Assembly: GCA_025602905.1 (NCBI GenBank)
Contig: JAHLKI010000003.1
Location: forward strand, 1,178,001-1,242,000
Reading direction: 5' to 3'
Source: Phlyctochytrium arcticum
Lineage: Eukaryota > Chytridiomycota > Chytridiomycetes > Chytridiales > Chytridiaceae
Length of the DNA stretch: 64,000 bases
The translations under genes were made by a program, and so were the position numbers. The notes below the pieces were generated by a model, which worked only from the letters and a program-made list of their open reading frames with translations, ran no database searches and was not told where the DNA came from. This document shows positions 1 to 12,018 of the stretch, piece after piece (within the stretch, counting starts at the first letter, position 1; every line of letters starts with the position of its first letter).

Positions 1-68
1 GCCCAAACTCCGCAAATACGCGTAACTCTCAGAACTAGAAACGGTGTCATTCTTCTTTCTAAATTAAA

Positions 69-3000
69 TTAAATCCCGATGATATGAACAACGAGCAGAT
101 CCTCGTCTGCAATACTTGATACCTCCCCCCGACCCGCCATGTGCGTGCCGGGAACAACCTTGGAAACGCCAGTTGCCGTGCTTTTTTGTATGATGGGCAG
201 GCCCGTGATTGAATCGGTCCTGAGCTCACGAACTTTGGTTACCGCGAACCATTTCGCGTTTTCAGAACTGATTGCAAAACTTGAGTACTCCGAAGTGGGC
301 GTTAACGTACTGGAGATCCACCAATTTGTCAAGTTGCGGGTCGGAAGTCCACGCTACCATGTCCCCAGATCGATAGTCGACCCACTGGCAACGAAGCTTC
401 TCGTGGGTATTGCACTCCTGCCATACTTGATTAGGAATGAGATTGGCGATGATGGCCAAGTCTTGCTGGTGTTTGGGGTGAGCGAGAGTACGCTTGCTCT
501 GTGACCAGTCATCTGCAGATGTGACACCCCTGGCAGGGTCGATCAACATTTCGGTTGTGGTCTGCAACCAAAAATACTCCAAATACGACGCCGCCATGCT
601 CCGGTGGTTGGTCTTTGGGCCTTTGCTCATGGCGAATCTACCCAGGAGACTTTCAAACCCGAAAGTTGACGTTTTGCGTGAGCATCCGAATTGTTGAGCG
701 TGCTCTGGAACATGCGTCATATAATGGCTGTTGATGCTGAGAAAACTTTCAACATAGACTTTGACACACAGACTTTTGACATCAATAATCAGCTGGTGCA
801 AAGCTTGCAGCATCTCCGACGAGACACGGTGGCGGAACAGAAGCTCCACTGCATTTCTGTGGACTCGCCAGGCTTGCAGTTGGTACTTTAATTCATCTTG
901 GTGTTCCATTACCAGCTTTCTGATCACACCAATTGAGCGCAAAATAAACGTAAGCTTATTTTTGTGCGTTTGGCCAAAACGCCAATGGTTCCAGCTTGTG
1001 ATTTCTGGTTGCTTGACCCTGTTGAGCTTGGCAAATGCGCGATACTCATCGCTGAAGTTTTGCCAGAAGGTCGTGAGGTGTATTTCCTCGAGGGCCCGCG
1101 AGAAGAATCGCCATTCCTTCTGCAATTCCCCTTCCCCTTCCGCGTGTTGGATGTCCATTGCCGCTTGGCAACATGGATCTGCTCCTGGCCACCACCAGGC
1201 GGCACTTGCATATGCATTACCAAACTGGTCTGCCTGTTGGCGGGTCGGATGGTTGGTGTTGTCAATCGTGGGTAACTCATCCCGTAATTTCCGCACAGTG
1301 TTTTTTGTCCCATTATCCAGACAGCGGTGCCGGGCGCATCCACAATTCGCATGTTCGGCAGGGCCCATGAAGAGTGTCGGATGATGATCCCGAACAATAC
1401 CGCAGTCATGACACAGTCGATGAGCAAGGTCCGAGCTGGATTTGAAGCCAAGAAATGATGTGCGTCCAGGTCCATCGCCAACCAATGTCTGGGTGACTAG
1501 CACACACATTTCAATAGAACCAGTATGAGCATTGAAGGCGTTAAATCCCCGGACCAGCTGATTTAACTCTTGCTGAAGGATTTTGGCCCATCCTTCCGTT
1601 CCAAACTTCTCTTTTTGTTTCGTGTCTGTTAGACTGAGAGGGGCAAGGGCGTGGGAATTTGATTTGTTCCTGAATCCGTGGTAAGATTCTCCCAAGGTAG
1701 CAGCGAGTATGGTCATGTTTTTGAGACGCCCACAGAACAATTTGAACGCATCAGGAAAAATCATTACGTGTAGGAAGCGAACATTTCCGGCGTGTTGTTC
1801 GTAGAAGGGCTTCCAGAGGTCGCGGGTTTCGGCCATGCTTTGAGCCCACATATATCCGGTCGCCACGGAGGACTTGATGGGAAATTTTTCGTTCTAGTAG
1901 GTCTTGATTTCAGCTGTAGAAAGGTTGTAGATTCCATCTCTGAGCAACGGTTCAGTGAACTGTTGGTTGATTTCCGTGGTTTTATGGGATAGGATCGGAT
2001 GCCGAAACCAAAATTGGACGATGGATGCGAGCTTGACATACGGAAGTGGCTCAGAGAAGCCAGCAACAGGAATACGCTGGACTTCATACAGAGGCCCTAG
2101 GAGCTTTCCGACTTTACGCTTGGCGGTTTTTTGATTGGTGGATAGGTTATTGCCCAAGTTACTTTCTTGAACCACCGCAAGAGTGAAGAAATTCCTGAAA
2201 GCCTCCCGCGTCCATTGGTGTTGCAAAGTGTGATTGACGAATTCAAAGAGCGGGATTCTCAGGGGTATATGTCAATTGCTCAACCGCCTGTGCTCCTTCA
2301 AAGGATCCTGGCTCATGCGGGGGGATGTCATATTGGCCGTCCTCGGCATCCGGACCATGGTTGGGACCAGGACCAGGAGAGTGAGTACCGTTGTCGGGAT
2401 CAGGTCCATCATCGGGACCAGGAGGGGAGGGAGAAGTATTCCCAACACCAGCTTGATCGTCACCGGCATGGGCGTCTTCGTCATTCTCGTTGTGAGAAGA
2501 ATCCTCGTCGTTGTCCAAAGGCGCGTCGAGGCCAAATTGTGCTCTCACTTCGGATCCGGGCTCGCCCAGATCTGGATCCTCATCCGAGCCCTCATTACTT
2601 TGGTCGATATTTCCCATCTGATCCGGGAAACCCATCAGCTCAAATTGACCAAAATCAGAAAATGCATGTCCTGCATTCATTAAGGCCAAGATGTATGCAT
2701 TGGGTACTAGCGGTTCAAAGTTGATGCCATGCATGTAATCTCCGTTGTCTGGCACTTCATCATCATCATTATGAGCAGCATCTGTGGGGGAGCAATCTTA
2801 GTTAGCATTGGTCCTAATTGTTTATAATGATGAAGATACAAACCATCAACCAAAGGCGACCGGCCAACGGCAGACGAAGCTGTGCTACGGGTGGTTGGTT
2901 GGGAGGAGGATTGTGCTGATGCTTGGGAAGTAGATTCCGATGAACTGCCATTTGTTCGTTTCCATTCTCGTGCTTTTTTCCCATGCTCAGACATATGGGT

Positions 3001-3213
3001 GACAGCAAAGTCCACGTAATTCGGGACTCTTTTTCGGATTGCGCATACTGAGCACGTTACTGCTAAGAACCCTCCGAATCGCCGGCCGAGGTTCAATTCA
3101 CATCCTCTGACATGTCTGTTGAAAGATGACATGGCCGGGTGGTCGAGACGCAGAATTGTGTCGCACGTAGGAATAGGGCATTTTGTGGAAGTTGGAACCG
3201 CTGCCTGCTCCAT
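69..3213 (-). pseudogene. CACTA-like (tnp2/DUF4218-type) transposase, broken
   Basis: Reads from ATG 3213 leftwards. Exon 1 (3213-2844) encodes a zinc-finger-like start (CPIPTC ... H ... C, then CSVC ... H) and a Ser-rich stretch. A 62-bp intron (2782-2843) joins to exon 2 with the frame kept, followed by an acidic Asp/Glu/Pro linker. The body (about 2226-262) carries the run HYMTHVPEHAQQFG followed by GFESLLGRF, the pattern I associate with the DUF4218 domain of tnp2/CACTA-type transposases, and a conserved-looking LVTQTLVGDGPGR. The likely role is DNA cut-and-paste transposition. Breaks: a frameshift near 2255, an in-frame TAG at 1894-1896, and a frameshift near 275 after which the C-terminus continues to 69. 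Terminal inverted repeats were not found, and the left end may lie outside the window. Superfamily assignment is from motifs only; a KDZ-type relative is possible. Confidence 0.6.
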
Positions 3214-3684
3214 TCTGGATGCAAGGTCGAGCGGTGGGGTAAGTGAGTTGTGGAGGTTGTGTGAGTGATCTCTGTCTTGTCTTCAACGATTTCGATGTTT
3301 TGTTTATTTGGACTTGTGTTTTTTCAAGAGCAACTTAGGACAAGACACAAGTTCTGGGTGGTTGCCTGGTTGCCGGCTTAGTGGCCTGCATGTTTTGTTT
3401 CATAGGTTCTATCGTTTTTACTATGTGTGGTCACAAAGAAGGTGAATGGAGAGTGAAACTTCAAGTTGAACTCCGCTGATTTTCACAAAAATTTCGGAAT
3501 TCAAGATCCCGCCGCGACCCAGAACCGCGGCTCGCGGCCGAGTATGAGCCCCGAACCTGCCCGGCCTCTCCGGTCTGTCCCGGAGGGCCCCCTGCCAGCC
3601 AACGCGGCCACTGCGCCGATTTTCACACTCGGTTTACCCTCCCTTTACCTTCCTACCGCGTTTTACCCTCCATTTACCTCCCAT
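3214..3684. other. non-coding gap
   Basis: About 470 bp between the transposase start and a gag relic. A GC-rich patch lies near 3510-3600 and AT-rich flanks surround it. No gene, repeat or clear promoter is visible. The region probably includes the 5' region of the minus-strand transposase. Confidence 0.4.
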
Positions 3685-4380
3685 TCACCTTCGAGCTTGG
3701 CCGGTAGTGTTTAATCTGCGGAGAAATTTGTCAAGTTGTTCTGCCTCCAAAATGTTGTCAATTTCACTGGCGAAAGCGTCGAATTTGTTTTTATAGTCTT
3801 GAACCCACATAATCTGTTTCACTGCTGTGATCTCGTCACGAACATTCTTCTTGGTGTTGATTGGCGAAAAATATCTCTTCAGGGTAACTTTCAAATCAAG
3901 CCAAGTGGTAATGCAGGTGCCAGAAGTCTCCGGGTTTTGATGACAATGTTTTTGCCACCAGACTTGAGCGAGACTTTCAAGGTGAACAGTGGCCATGGGC
4001 AATTTGTTGCATTCTGTCATATTGGTGGCTTCCAAATACTTGTCCAGGTTGGTGCGAAAGGTTCGAATGGTTGCTGCGCTTCTTTGGGCTTTGTACGATT
4101 TGAAACGACCGTGCAGGACTTTGACTAAGTCCGGGGGCAACGGGGTGGGTGCATTAGGTCTCTCATGGGCTGTGCTCGTCTGGTTGCTCAACGCAGTCTG
4201 CATGCTCTGCATGGCGGCAAACGTGCTGTGCATTCTCGCTCCTTGGGTGGCCGTCATTTCTTGCATTTGGCAGTAGGAGTTTTGAAGGTCAGTATGTTGT
4301 TGGGTCAACTCAATGACTCTCGCCATCGCTTGCTCTGCCGTCATTTCTTGCTCTGCCATCAGTTCGGTGGGTGTTGTCAT
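3685..4380 (-). pseudogene. Ty3/gypsy gag relic
   Basis: A 231-codon frame from ATG 4380. It opens with a Glu/Gln-rich, probably coiled-coil segment, then matches the retrotransposon gag core: LPPDLVKVL near residue 85, KFDAF near residue 200, and the spacing of the capsid-like helices (AQVWWQKH, TTWLDLKVTLKRYF). No CCHC knuckle follows and no protease or reverse transcriptase is found downstream, so this is a fragment. A sequence identical to the primer-binding site of the two chromoviruses in this window sits about 70 bp upstream on the same strand, linking it to that lineage. Gag packages the element RNA in virus-like particles. Confidence 0.6.
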
Positions 4381-4451
4381 TCTTGATGGAAGTCAAACGG
4401 TCAATGGGTTGAGTGGGTCGGTTTTAGTACTATTAGGTAAGGAATCGAATG

Positions 4452-4464
4452 GGTGGTGCTACCA
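4452..4464 (-). other. primer-binding-site-like sequence of the gag relic
   Basis: On the minus strand this reads TGGTAGCACCACC, identical to the 13 bases directly after the 5' LTRs of gypsy-1 (29831-29843) and gypsy-2 (52165-52177, minus). It would pair with the 3' end of a tRNA finishing GGUGGUGCUACCA, which resembles a yeast-type initiator methionine tRNA. The LTR that should abut it to the right is not clear because the expected TG is TT. Confidence 0.5.
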
Positions 4465-4584
4465 TTTAACGGGATTAGCAGGGACAATGTTCCATTGGTG
4501 AAGTATAACTTTGTTCAGTGTTATGTACAGTTGACTAGTACTATCCTGTGGGGGTTGTTGGTTAAGCTACGGGGGAGGGGAAAA

Positions 4585-6913
4585 CTACCGTAGGCTATAT
4601 ACTTTGTAAAATGAAGGAATGAACAGACATGTCAGACATTGCGCAGTACGTGTCGCGCGACGCATCTTGAATCTAACAATGGAATGCGCAGTCAGCTTGT
4701 TACAAAAAGGAAGGTGCATGTTTGCTGTCAAGGAGCAATACAGGACATCGACGCAATCTGGCACAGCGGATGAAGACATCGGCAATTCGTCCCGAATGAT
4801 TAGATCAGCAGCAAGCAACAGTCTGGCGCGTGCCGTGTTGGGTGACACGGAAGAGTTTAAATTCCCTGAGTGGTCCGGTTCGATCGGAATGCAAAAAAGG
4901 GCGTGGGTGGTCCTGCCACAGTCATAATTTGTCGCCGCAATTGCTGAGCTGGCCACAACCAGAACGAATTTTCCTTGTGACCGCAAGCGTTTGGCAATGG
5001 CAATCAGTAGGTAGGTTTTGCCTGCCCCGGCCTTGCCTTGCAGGAAGATTGGGGAACGCGATTCCGGGCTTTGCACGACGGTCTCCATAATAGTACCGAG
5101 GGCGGAGTGGAGTTTGTCATTCAAACCCGCAATCATTTGGATACTCTCATCCAAAAGGACTGGCAATGAACTTTGGAAAGTGGCAATTTCCTCATCCAAT
5201 TTGCGGGACCGACCGGTAGCTTTGGGCAATCCAAACTCCTAGTTGGAACGTCCGGAGTCTGCAAATAAGCAGTCAATGCTATTTAAAGCGTGCCTTTCTG
5301 CGAGCACGATCCAGGAAGTCCAAAGCAAGATCTACTGTAATTTGAAATGGTCCCTCAAAGCAGGCGCCGGTGAACCGTTCAATACCAGTTGGGCAAATAG
5401 AAATCGCAGTTGTCCCGGCAAGCGGAAGTCCGCGACGGCGTCCTCCATAGCAACGAATGCTTCAGAATCAGTTGCGATGAGGCCCATGGCGTAGGCAGCT
5501 TCTTGAAACGACAGGAATAGAATGCGATTGTTGGAGCGTAGGTCCCGATAATATTGTCCTGGCTTAGTCAACAGGATACATCGCAAGTAGAACAGCTCGC
5601 CGAGAGTAGGGCTGATTGTTTGTATACGGCAAACATGGATCTTGTTGCCTGTACATGTCGCTAACTCCATAACGACACCGGCATGGCAGGTTTCCATAAG
5701 TGAGCCGTTATGTCAGGTCCGTGATTTGGGTTTCTCCACGACGTACAGTTCACAGTACTGGGTGTAAGTGAGGGAACTAAAATGCGGATTGCGGGGTCAC
5801 CACAGCAGGTACCTTGTAAGTGCTGAAAATGTTGTATTTTTCTTGTTTTTGCCAAATGCGTGGAACTGGCCGTCTTGCAAGTGGCATGGCAGGGTTTTGA
5901 CGGAGATGTCGTAGTTGAAGATCAGCCAGGCAGCCTCCGGCGCAGAAAGGTAGCGGCCATCAACGTATTCCGTGATCTTGTCGACTGTACTTTCGGCACT
6001 CTTGATTGCAAATTTCACACGGTCGGGTCGTTTGTATAGGTACTTGTAGAGGTACATGAAGACATGAACAGTGGAGGCAACCTCTAAGTTGACATGGCAA
6101 TCCAAAGCCAAAATCAACAGTGGAGAATGCGGTACTACAGATCGATCTTCTTGAGTTCTCCTATGGTACTGACAGTATCCGCGGTTGTCAGCCCAAGTGT
6201 AACTGTTCAGAGGCTTCGGATAGTGGTATATGCATTTTTGTTCCTTTGGCAACGTTCGGTGTGGTTGTTCATCATGAATTGTTGAATTTCCCGCGCGATA
6301 ATACACTGATAGCATCGGTACCCCTAGGCAGTTCAGCCGAAATGACGGATTTCATTTCGCAAACAGGAATATCCGGTGCGGTCTTGAGAATGATATGAGC
6401 ATGTGGAAGGCCTCTTTTATGGAATTCGACAACAGGTATGATGTACACCAGCTTCCCGAAGCGATGCTTGAGTAATGTGATGCATACTGTCCTGTGTTCA
6501 TGGAAGATGCGGACAACCATAATGGGAACCAAGTAGCCAGTCTGATTTTTCTTAAGAATGTCAACGATTTCTGCCCAGTTTGGGTTTGCCATCATGGTAA
6601 TGAAGAAGGACGGCGGGTCGCATCTCCGAGCGAGAGCTAGCGCGCACGCAACGTGGTCACCGCACCATTTCTTTGACCCGTGGAACGACTTAGGGATGTA
6701 CAGGTGTTGTTGATCAGACGGGCCGTTATTATTATCAAAATGGTGTTGGAACGTCCGACAAAATTTAGACACTGGTCCTCGACACGTGAATACATATCTA
6801 CCAAGTACTCGCCCGTCAGACGACCGAAGACGGAGACGCGGGGTTCGTGAAGTAAGCATATATGCGATACCAAGCAATTTGAGAGTAACCCTAGTGGTTG
6901 TCTTTGTGCCAAC
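4585..6913 (-). pseudogene. Helitron B Rep (HUH) and partial helicase
   Basis: Pieces of one RepHel protein in shifting frames. From the right: 6913 starts with GWHK; then LTGEYLVDMYSRVEDQCLNF; RRCDPPSFFITMMANPNWAEI; the HUH nickase motif HKRGLPHAHIIL near 6380-6420; and FMYLYKYLYKRPDRVKF near 6030. A linker follows at 5697-5332 (QEAAYAMGLIATDSEAF). Then comes the helicase start (5229-4585) with Walker A GKAGAGKTYLL and a Walker-B-like DLIIRDE, where the usual IIWDE has Arg for Trp. At least three frameshifts (near 6300, 5750 and 5280) and loss of the helicase C-terminus make it non-functional. Confidence 0.65.
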
Positions 6914-9900
6914 CTAAGAACGGTCAGTATGGAAGGAGAGCAGGGCGGGACCAGGTAGGTAACCCGACCTCGAGTCCATTATGGTCACCTGACCCTCAAT
7001 TGAGGTAACCGCGTTGGGCCTGGCGGTTGGGCGTCCGCCCTTTGGGCCGTTCCCATGGCTGTGCCTATTTTTTAAATATGTGCCTTCCTACTATGATGGA
7101 CGGTACTAGTTCTCGCCTTCCAAGGTGCTCTGATGCTTCAGACTGACAGGCCTGTATATAGAAGTGGGATCTTTTTCAACATATACTTCACTCTACTCCA
7201 TACATTTACACGTACTTGTCAAAGTTAGAGATTGCCTCGCCTATCTCTGATCTATGGTCATCCATGCAATGGCATTATTCGTTGATGCCACGTTGTGGTT
7301 TGTTCGAGATGTGCGTTCGAGATGTGATGATAATGAGAAATAGTTTTTCGAGATAAACAACGGAAAAGACGATCACAACAGAAGAGACAAAAAACTATAC
7401 TAAAAAAAGGAAGGAGAAGAATATGATAGAACAAACACTAGACTAACTAAGCTAAGGCGAGGATGAAGACAAGAGAAAACAGAGAAAAACGAACAAAGTA
7501 CGCCAAACAATACGCTGCATGACAAATTGACAAATGTGTGCGCTGATGTGTGCGCTGATGTGCGCGAGAGAAAGAAAGGTAGAAAGAAGGACAAAAGGTG
7601 AAAAATGATGCACGATACTATGACCACGGGAAGAGTTAGAAATCCGCCGAAAATTGACATCCAGAAACATCCGCTTACCGTATCACTCTGTTTGAGAAAG
7701 GCCTTTGATAAACTTGTGGAGGGTAATGTGTGGGACGCGCACACTTCCAGACTCAGTGAACATTCTGCTCCTATCCATTTCTTTGGCAATACTCTCCGTG
7801 GACAGACCCCTCTCGAGACTCAGCTTTTCAATTGCCGCATATAGGGGTCGCCGAAAGTTAAAAAACTTTCTGTCTGCGTTTGATGCTCGCCACGTGGCAC
7901 CGTACTTGTTCTCCATGAACCGCACCGAGACCTGACCATTGCGACCCTGGTCGTACTCTTCCCAGGTGTCCTCCACGGTAGTCAAACTTCGTTCCATGGT
8001 GCATGGTGGGCGGGGGGCGGTTAAGGATGATGATGCGGCTGAAGAGGAAGATGTCGGGGTGGTCTGGGCAGCAGTAGCAACGGCGCCCGCTTCGAATTCA
8101 TTCAGAGCATTGCGCATCGCGCCTACAATTACCTGTTGGGTCCGGGCGGCCGCCTCGGAAGCTGCTTGAGCACTTGAAGACGCAGTGCGAGCCATCTGCT
8201 CAATCTGCCCAATACGGTCGAGTGTCGAACTTTGGCTTTGCATCTGAAACGCATCCCGAGACAGCGATGAGAATACATGTAACCCAATATCGCAAGAACA
8301 AAGAGCTGACATACCCGATCTTGTGTATACATGTCATGCATCAGACGCAGCTGAGCTCGCATGCTGGCCTGTTGCGCTTCAAGTAATGCAATTTGGGCAG
8401 CCATGGCCTGCTCCATCTTTTCCATCCGTTTCTGCATATCTAACACTCCTGCATTGATGCAGTCCCGGGTACTGGTGGCACTCACGGAGATACAGTAGCC
8501 GTTGCTACTTCGGGCACGACGTGCATGAACGTGGCAATTGTAGGGTCGGGAGCAGACAAACACGATGCTCGCAAACGTTCTGCATATTCCTTGAATTCAT
8601 TCGACTAGGTACACGAAGGTGAGTTAATCAGTCAGGTTCGACCTGCCCAAAACCTGACCACACATACCTGGAAAATTGGATGGGTCCAGATGCGATGGTC
8701 GGGACAGGTGGGTTGGAGGAATACGGCGTCTTGGAGGAGGACAACGCGTAGTTCCAGTAAAAGCTTACAGAACTTTTCAGCGGCAATAAGCCCGGGCTCA
8801 AGTAAGGGAAGCTGGGTAGCGGCAAATGGGAAGATCTGCTCGACTAGACTCTTGGGAGGAGGGAGTGCGGCGCGTGGCAAGTAGTAACCCCGGCCCTTGG
8901 TTGGCCAACTCCCAAGAGCACGCATGGCTTGACGGGGAAGGTCGATGGTGTAGTGGGCATTCTTGACACCCGTACTCCAGCCGGCGGCACGCGTTAATTG
9001 ATCAGCGTCGACATCTGCGAGCTCAGCTTCTTGTGCGCTTACTTTACGCATGAGATGGGTGACTTTGGCCGATCGGATGCCACAGTGATTGAGAGCGGCC
9101 TTGACTATCTTGTGATGTTGATCGTAGTCGATCTGCATCGGCTTTCCTATTAAGAACGAGCATCGGTATAGGTTCATAAAGAAATTTAACCCAGGATGCG
9201 CCTCGTACCTTTGGCATCAACTCGGCAGTACCCTGGCGCAGGTTGAAAGAAATATATGTCATACCAGTCTTCGCGGCGTAAAGTGTTTGGCATCGGCTCG
9301 TTATCAATGTGCCACATCCATAAGAAGTGAAGTGCAGTCCACCCCACTCCACAGAGTTCCACGTCCTTGTGCCTCATCACCCCTCTAAATTCGGCCTTCT
9401 CTGCGTTGGTCGTCTTACCTTGCCTGATCGTGAAGCCGAGGACATTGCAGGGGGTGGTCGGCCCCTCATCTCCTGTCAAGTTCCGGAACCACATATCACA
9501 CAGTTGCATTTGTCGCAACATCTCTCCTGGGGAGCAGGTGGCGCGCATTAGTAGGTAAACAGCTCGGTCACGAAGACCCAGACCGTTAGTAAAATTACAG
9601 TTCATGAAATATCTGGCTAATTCCACCCGTTCGTCTTCATCATATGTGTCAAGAATCGTGCCCGCGCCGCGGTCGGCATAAGGATCCTTCATGTTTTGGT
9701 ACGTGTGGGTTTTCATCCCGCGAATAATGCTAGTAATGAGTCGACTGTCTTTCTTGATGTGGGGGTTCCTAAAGGTATTCGATCGATAAAATTAACGCAT
9801 CTGATCTTCCATGGCGATCGCTTCGTCAGTACTTACGTGTTGAGTGGTTGCTGAGCGTGCAAACACATAATGGCCTTAATGTGCTGGCGCAATGAACCGA

Positions 9901-10793
9901 CCGAATATGGAGAGCCGTCGAGGATTTTCCCCTTGGCAATCATCTCTTCTTGCAAATAGGTAACGGCTTTCTGCATGTGGACTGTATCGCCATCGGCAAA
10001 GTTCATCTTGGCGCACCATTTGCGGAAGCGTATGATAATGTTCTGATACGTAGCCTTGGTTGATGGTGCGAGAGAATCCAAATGGCTCAAAATGGCTTTG
10101 CGCATGTTGCGCTCATACACCTCGTTGTCCTGTTCCTGTTGTTGCTGCTGCTGCAAGCCTGACGAAGAACCGTCGACAGGGCTGCCAGTGCTTGCGCTGC
10201 CTGAACCAGAAGCGACGGGAGGTGCTGGGGTCGCCCCAAAGAGAGAAGCTGGGACTCCTGCCGCAGCCAGCTCTTGACCCGTCATGCAATGTGCGGGATG
10301 ATTTTGATTGTTGTATTGAGCCATGGGAGTCAGGTAAGTGCTACAGTAGATACAATATTTGAATTAGCGTCCAAAATAAACAAAGCAATGCGGACAAATT
10401 CCTACTGGGAGAAGGCCTGCTTCTTGTGGCGAGTTAAACTCTGACCGTCAGTGGTGTCTTCTGTGTGTATGTGGGTTTTGGGGTAAGGTCTGTGAGGGCG
10501 GTCGTCTGCAGTGTGTGCAGGAAAGGATAGTGTGGGCAAGCGGACTTTGAGCGGACTTTGGATCTGGCAAGGCTGCCAACCGCGGTCATGTGGCCCAATG
10601 CGGCCAAATTTGAGCCTGAGGGTTGACAAAAAGTGGACGCCATTGGACGCGGGAGTGGTCCTCTGTGGTCCTCTGAGCCTCGCCTAATTGATCTCAGGCC
10701 CAAGCGCAGCATCTCAGGCCCAGGAAATCTCGTTACCCGCCTAGGGTTACACCACGTTTCTTGGGCCTGAGGGTCGGGTTTCCACAAACTTAC
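6914..10793 (-). other. Helitron B intron expanded by a Crypton insertion
   Basis: Donor GTAAGT begins at 10793 and acceptor TTAG ends at 6914 on the minus strand; joining them restores an uninterrupted Helitron frame. The host intron without the insertion was presumably 60-80 bp. The flanks outside the Crypton gene (6916-7682 and 10325-10790) show no other gene. 7380-7600 is purine-rich on the plus strand, and 10650-10790 has short repeats of GGCCTGAG and CCTCTG. The exact Crypton ends are not resolved; GTAACC...TTGGGCCTG near 7000-7025 and GTTACA...TTGGGCCTG near 10745-10770 are candidate terminal direct repeats. Confidence 0.5.
7683..10324 (-). CDS. Crypton tyrosine recombinase with GCR1-like DNA-binding tail, apparently intact
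   Basis: Six exons give one open frame of about 771 aa: 10324-9837, 9768-9209, 9146-8668, 8604-8494, 8431-8315 and 8243-7683. The introns are 62-71 bp with GT...AG ends and the phases agree. The N-terminal third has a Gln run and a core-binding-like segment (SLAPSTKATYQNIIIRFRKW). The catalytic part has a candidate Arg in GEMLRQMQL, the HxxR motif in THLMRKVS, and a candidate nucleophile Tyr in NAHYTIDLP. The stretch SWPTKGRGYYLPRAALPPP matches the Ndc10-like recombinases of fungal Cryptons as I know them. A coiled coil (MEKMEQAMAAQIALLEAQQ) follows. The C-terminus (WEEYDQGRNGQVSVRF ... KFFNFRRPLYAAIEKL) resembles the GCR1_C DNA-binding domain. The expected role is integration and excision of the element as DNA. 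No stop or frameshift was seen, which is rare in this window. Confidence 0.72.
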
Positions 10794-11994
10794 CAGGTGT
10801 TCCATGCAAGAATAGAATTGGGTGCTGCAGCCGCTCGTAGAACGGGCTTAATGTACTGATGAAGGTAGGTTTTGCCGAAGCATGATACCACACCAGTATG
10901 CTACGTTTTTGAACGACACACGGGTCCGGCATACCAACGACGGCAGCAATTTCGGATCCATGGGTTCTCTCAAGTACATGGAGAGCGAAATCAGCAGGTA
11001 CGGCGGGGGCGACAGGGCGTCGGATAGGTTGTAGAATGGAACAGCGGAGCGCATTTGGGCAAGGTAGGGGTTGCACTGCCCTAGTAAAGTTTCAAAAGAG
11101 TTGACAAACTTCCTTGGCACTACAGTAGTACGTGTTTGGTGGCAGCATAGAGATACCAATGCATGGAGTGACCAGGTATTCGGCGGGGTAGCATTCGGTG
11201 AGATACGCGGCCAGTTATGCAGACGCTCGAAGCTGTCCCCGGTTGTAGAAATTTTGGGTGACACCAATGGCAGTGAAAGCAAAGAGGTTGTTCAATGGGC
11301 GAGAAATGGCGCTTGCTCTTGCGTCAGTGGTGATCAGCGCCTCGATGTCCGGGGGGTATGAAGGCAACCGTGGAAGGATGGCAGTCCCGCTTTTACAACA
11401 GAAGGTCTTGCTTTCGCTGTTCAAGGGAAAAACCCCACATTTTGGGCATGGTGTTTCTGGCAATCTGACACTTTTCACTAGATTAACGTGAATGGGCCGA
11501 CGTCCGAACGTCAAGTTGTGATGGGAGGACCACCATCCAGCTGAAACGGGTCTAGGTTGTTCTTGGACTTGTGGTGTTACGGGCGGGGGCCAGATCATGT
11601 AGAAGGAGGAGGGTGAGTTTGTATGGATGGATGCTCATGTAGTCGCTGTACAGCTTTAGACACACGATCTGAGTCTCTCTTGCGATTTAGGCAATGTTGG
11701 GCTCGAGCTGTGAAGAAGTTTATAAGATGCTGTGATGGTAGATTGGTAGGTCTAACCTTGGCGTTCCGGAAGAGGTAACGGTGCAACCGGTTGCAGGGGC
11801 TGCGCCTACTTGTTACGGGCATATCTTTCTCGAGCAAGTCGGTTCCTCCATTCTCTCGCTGTTTCTCGCTCAGCCTGAGACATGGCTTGGATGGTCTGAA
11901 GGTGGGAAATTCTGGGTGCGACACGCGGGTAAATGTAGTGTGAAAAGTAGAGTGAAAAGCTCCAAAATACCGGGAGATGCCGGAACGCTCCCAT
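10794..11994 (-). pseudogene. Helitron B N-terminal exons
   Basis: Begins near ATG 11880 (MSQAERETAREWRN) with a possible donor GTTAGA near 11756. The next exon (from 11598) carries the Cys-rich Helitron N-terminal pattern CPKCGVFPLN ... FCCKSG and then ISRPLNNLFAFTAIGV. A frameshift near 11240 leads into FETLLGQCNPYLAQMRSA, and a second shift near 11000 leads into HVLERTHGSEIAAVVGM and TFISTLSPFYERLQ. It ends at HGTP before a perfect GTAAGT donor (10793). The segment precedes the Rep domain in fungal Helitrons and is probably DNA-binding. An in-frame TAG follows RNK near 11806. Confidence 0.6.
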
Positions 11995-12018
11995 TTTTGC
12001 CTAGAGCGCTCCCGATCG
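11981..12018 (+). repeat. 38-bp inverted repeat, left copy
   Basis: Contains CTCCCATTTTTGCCTAGAGC. Its reverse complement recurs at 12750-12787 with about 35 of 38 matches. The pair brackets about 0.8 kb without coding potential, so it may be the arms of a MITE-like element. No target duplication was confirmed. Confidence 0.5.

Larger units (their letters stand above)
4585..11994 (-). mobile_element. Helitron B, degraded, with a Crypton in its intron
   Basis: Minus-strand Helitron relic. The N-terminal exons lie at 10794-11994 and the Rep and helicase parts at 4585-6913. They are joined by one intron (6914-10793): the donor follows codons for HGTP plus one base, and the acceptor at 6914-6915 restores GWHK, giving the Helitron-type join HGTPGWHK. 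The intron is 3.9 kb because a Crypton (gene 7683-10324) occupies it. The helicase C-terminus and the 3' hairpin/CTRR end are missing on the left, where a gypsy gag relic abuts. Helitrons move by rolling-circle replication using a HUH nickase fused to a PIF1-like helicase. Confidence 0.65.

Noticed and set aside
1158..1384. Several plus-strand open frames over 200 nt across 139-1384
   Set aside because: They are shadows of the minus-strand transposase, which carries the conserved motifs.
8449..8485. 37-bp intron in the Crypton gene
   Set aside because: It breaks the frame; donor GTATCT at 8493 with acceptor GCAG at 8432 gives a 62-bp intron and keeps the coiled coil in frame.
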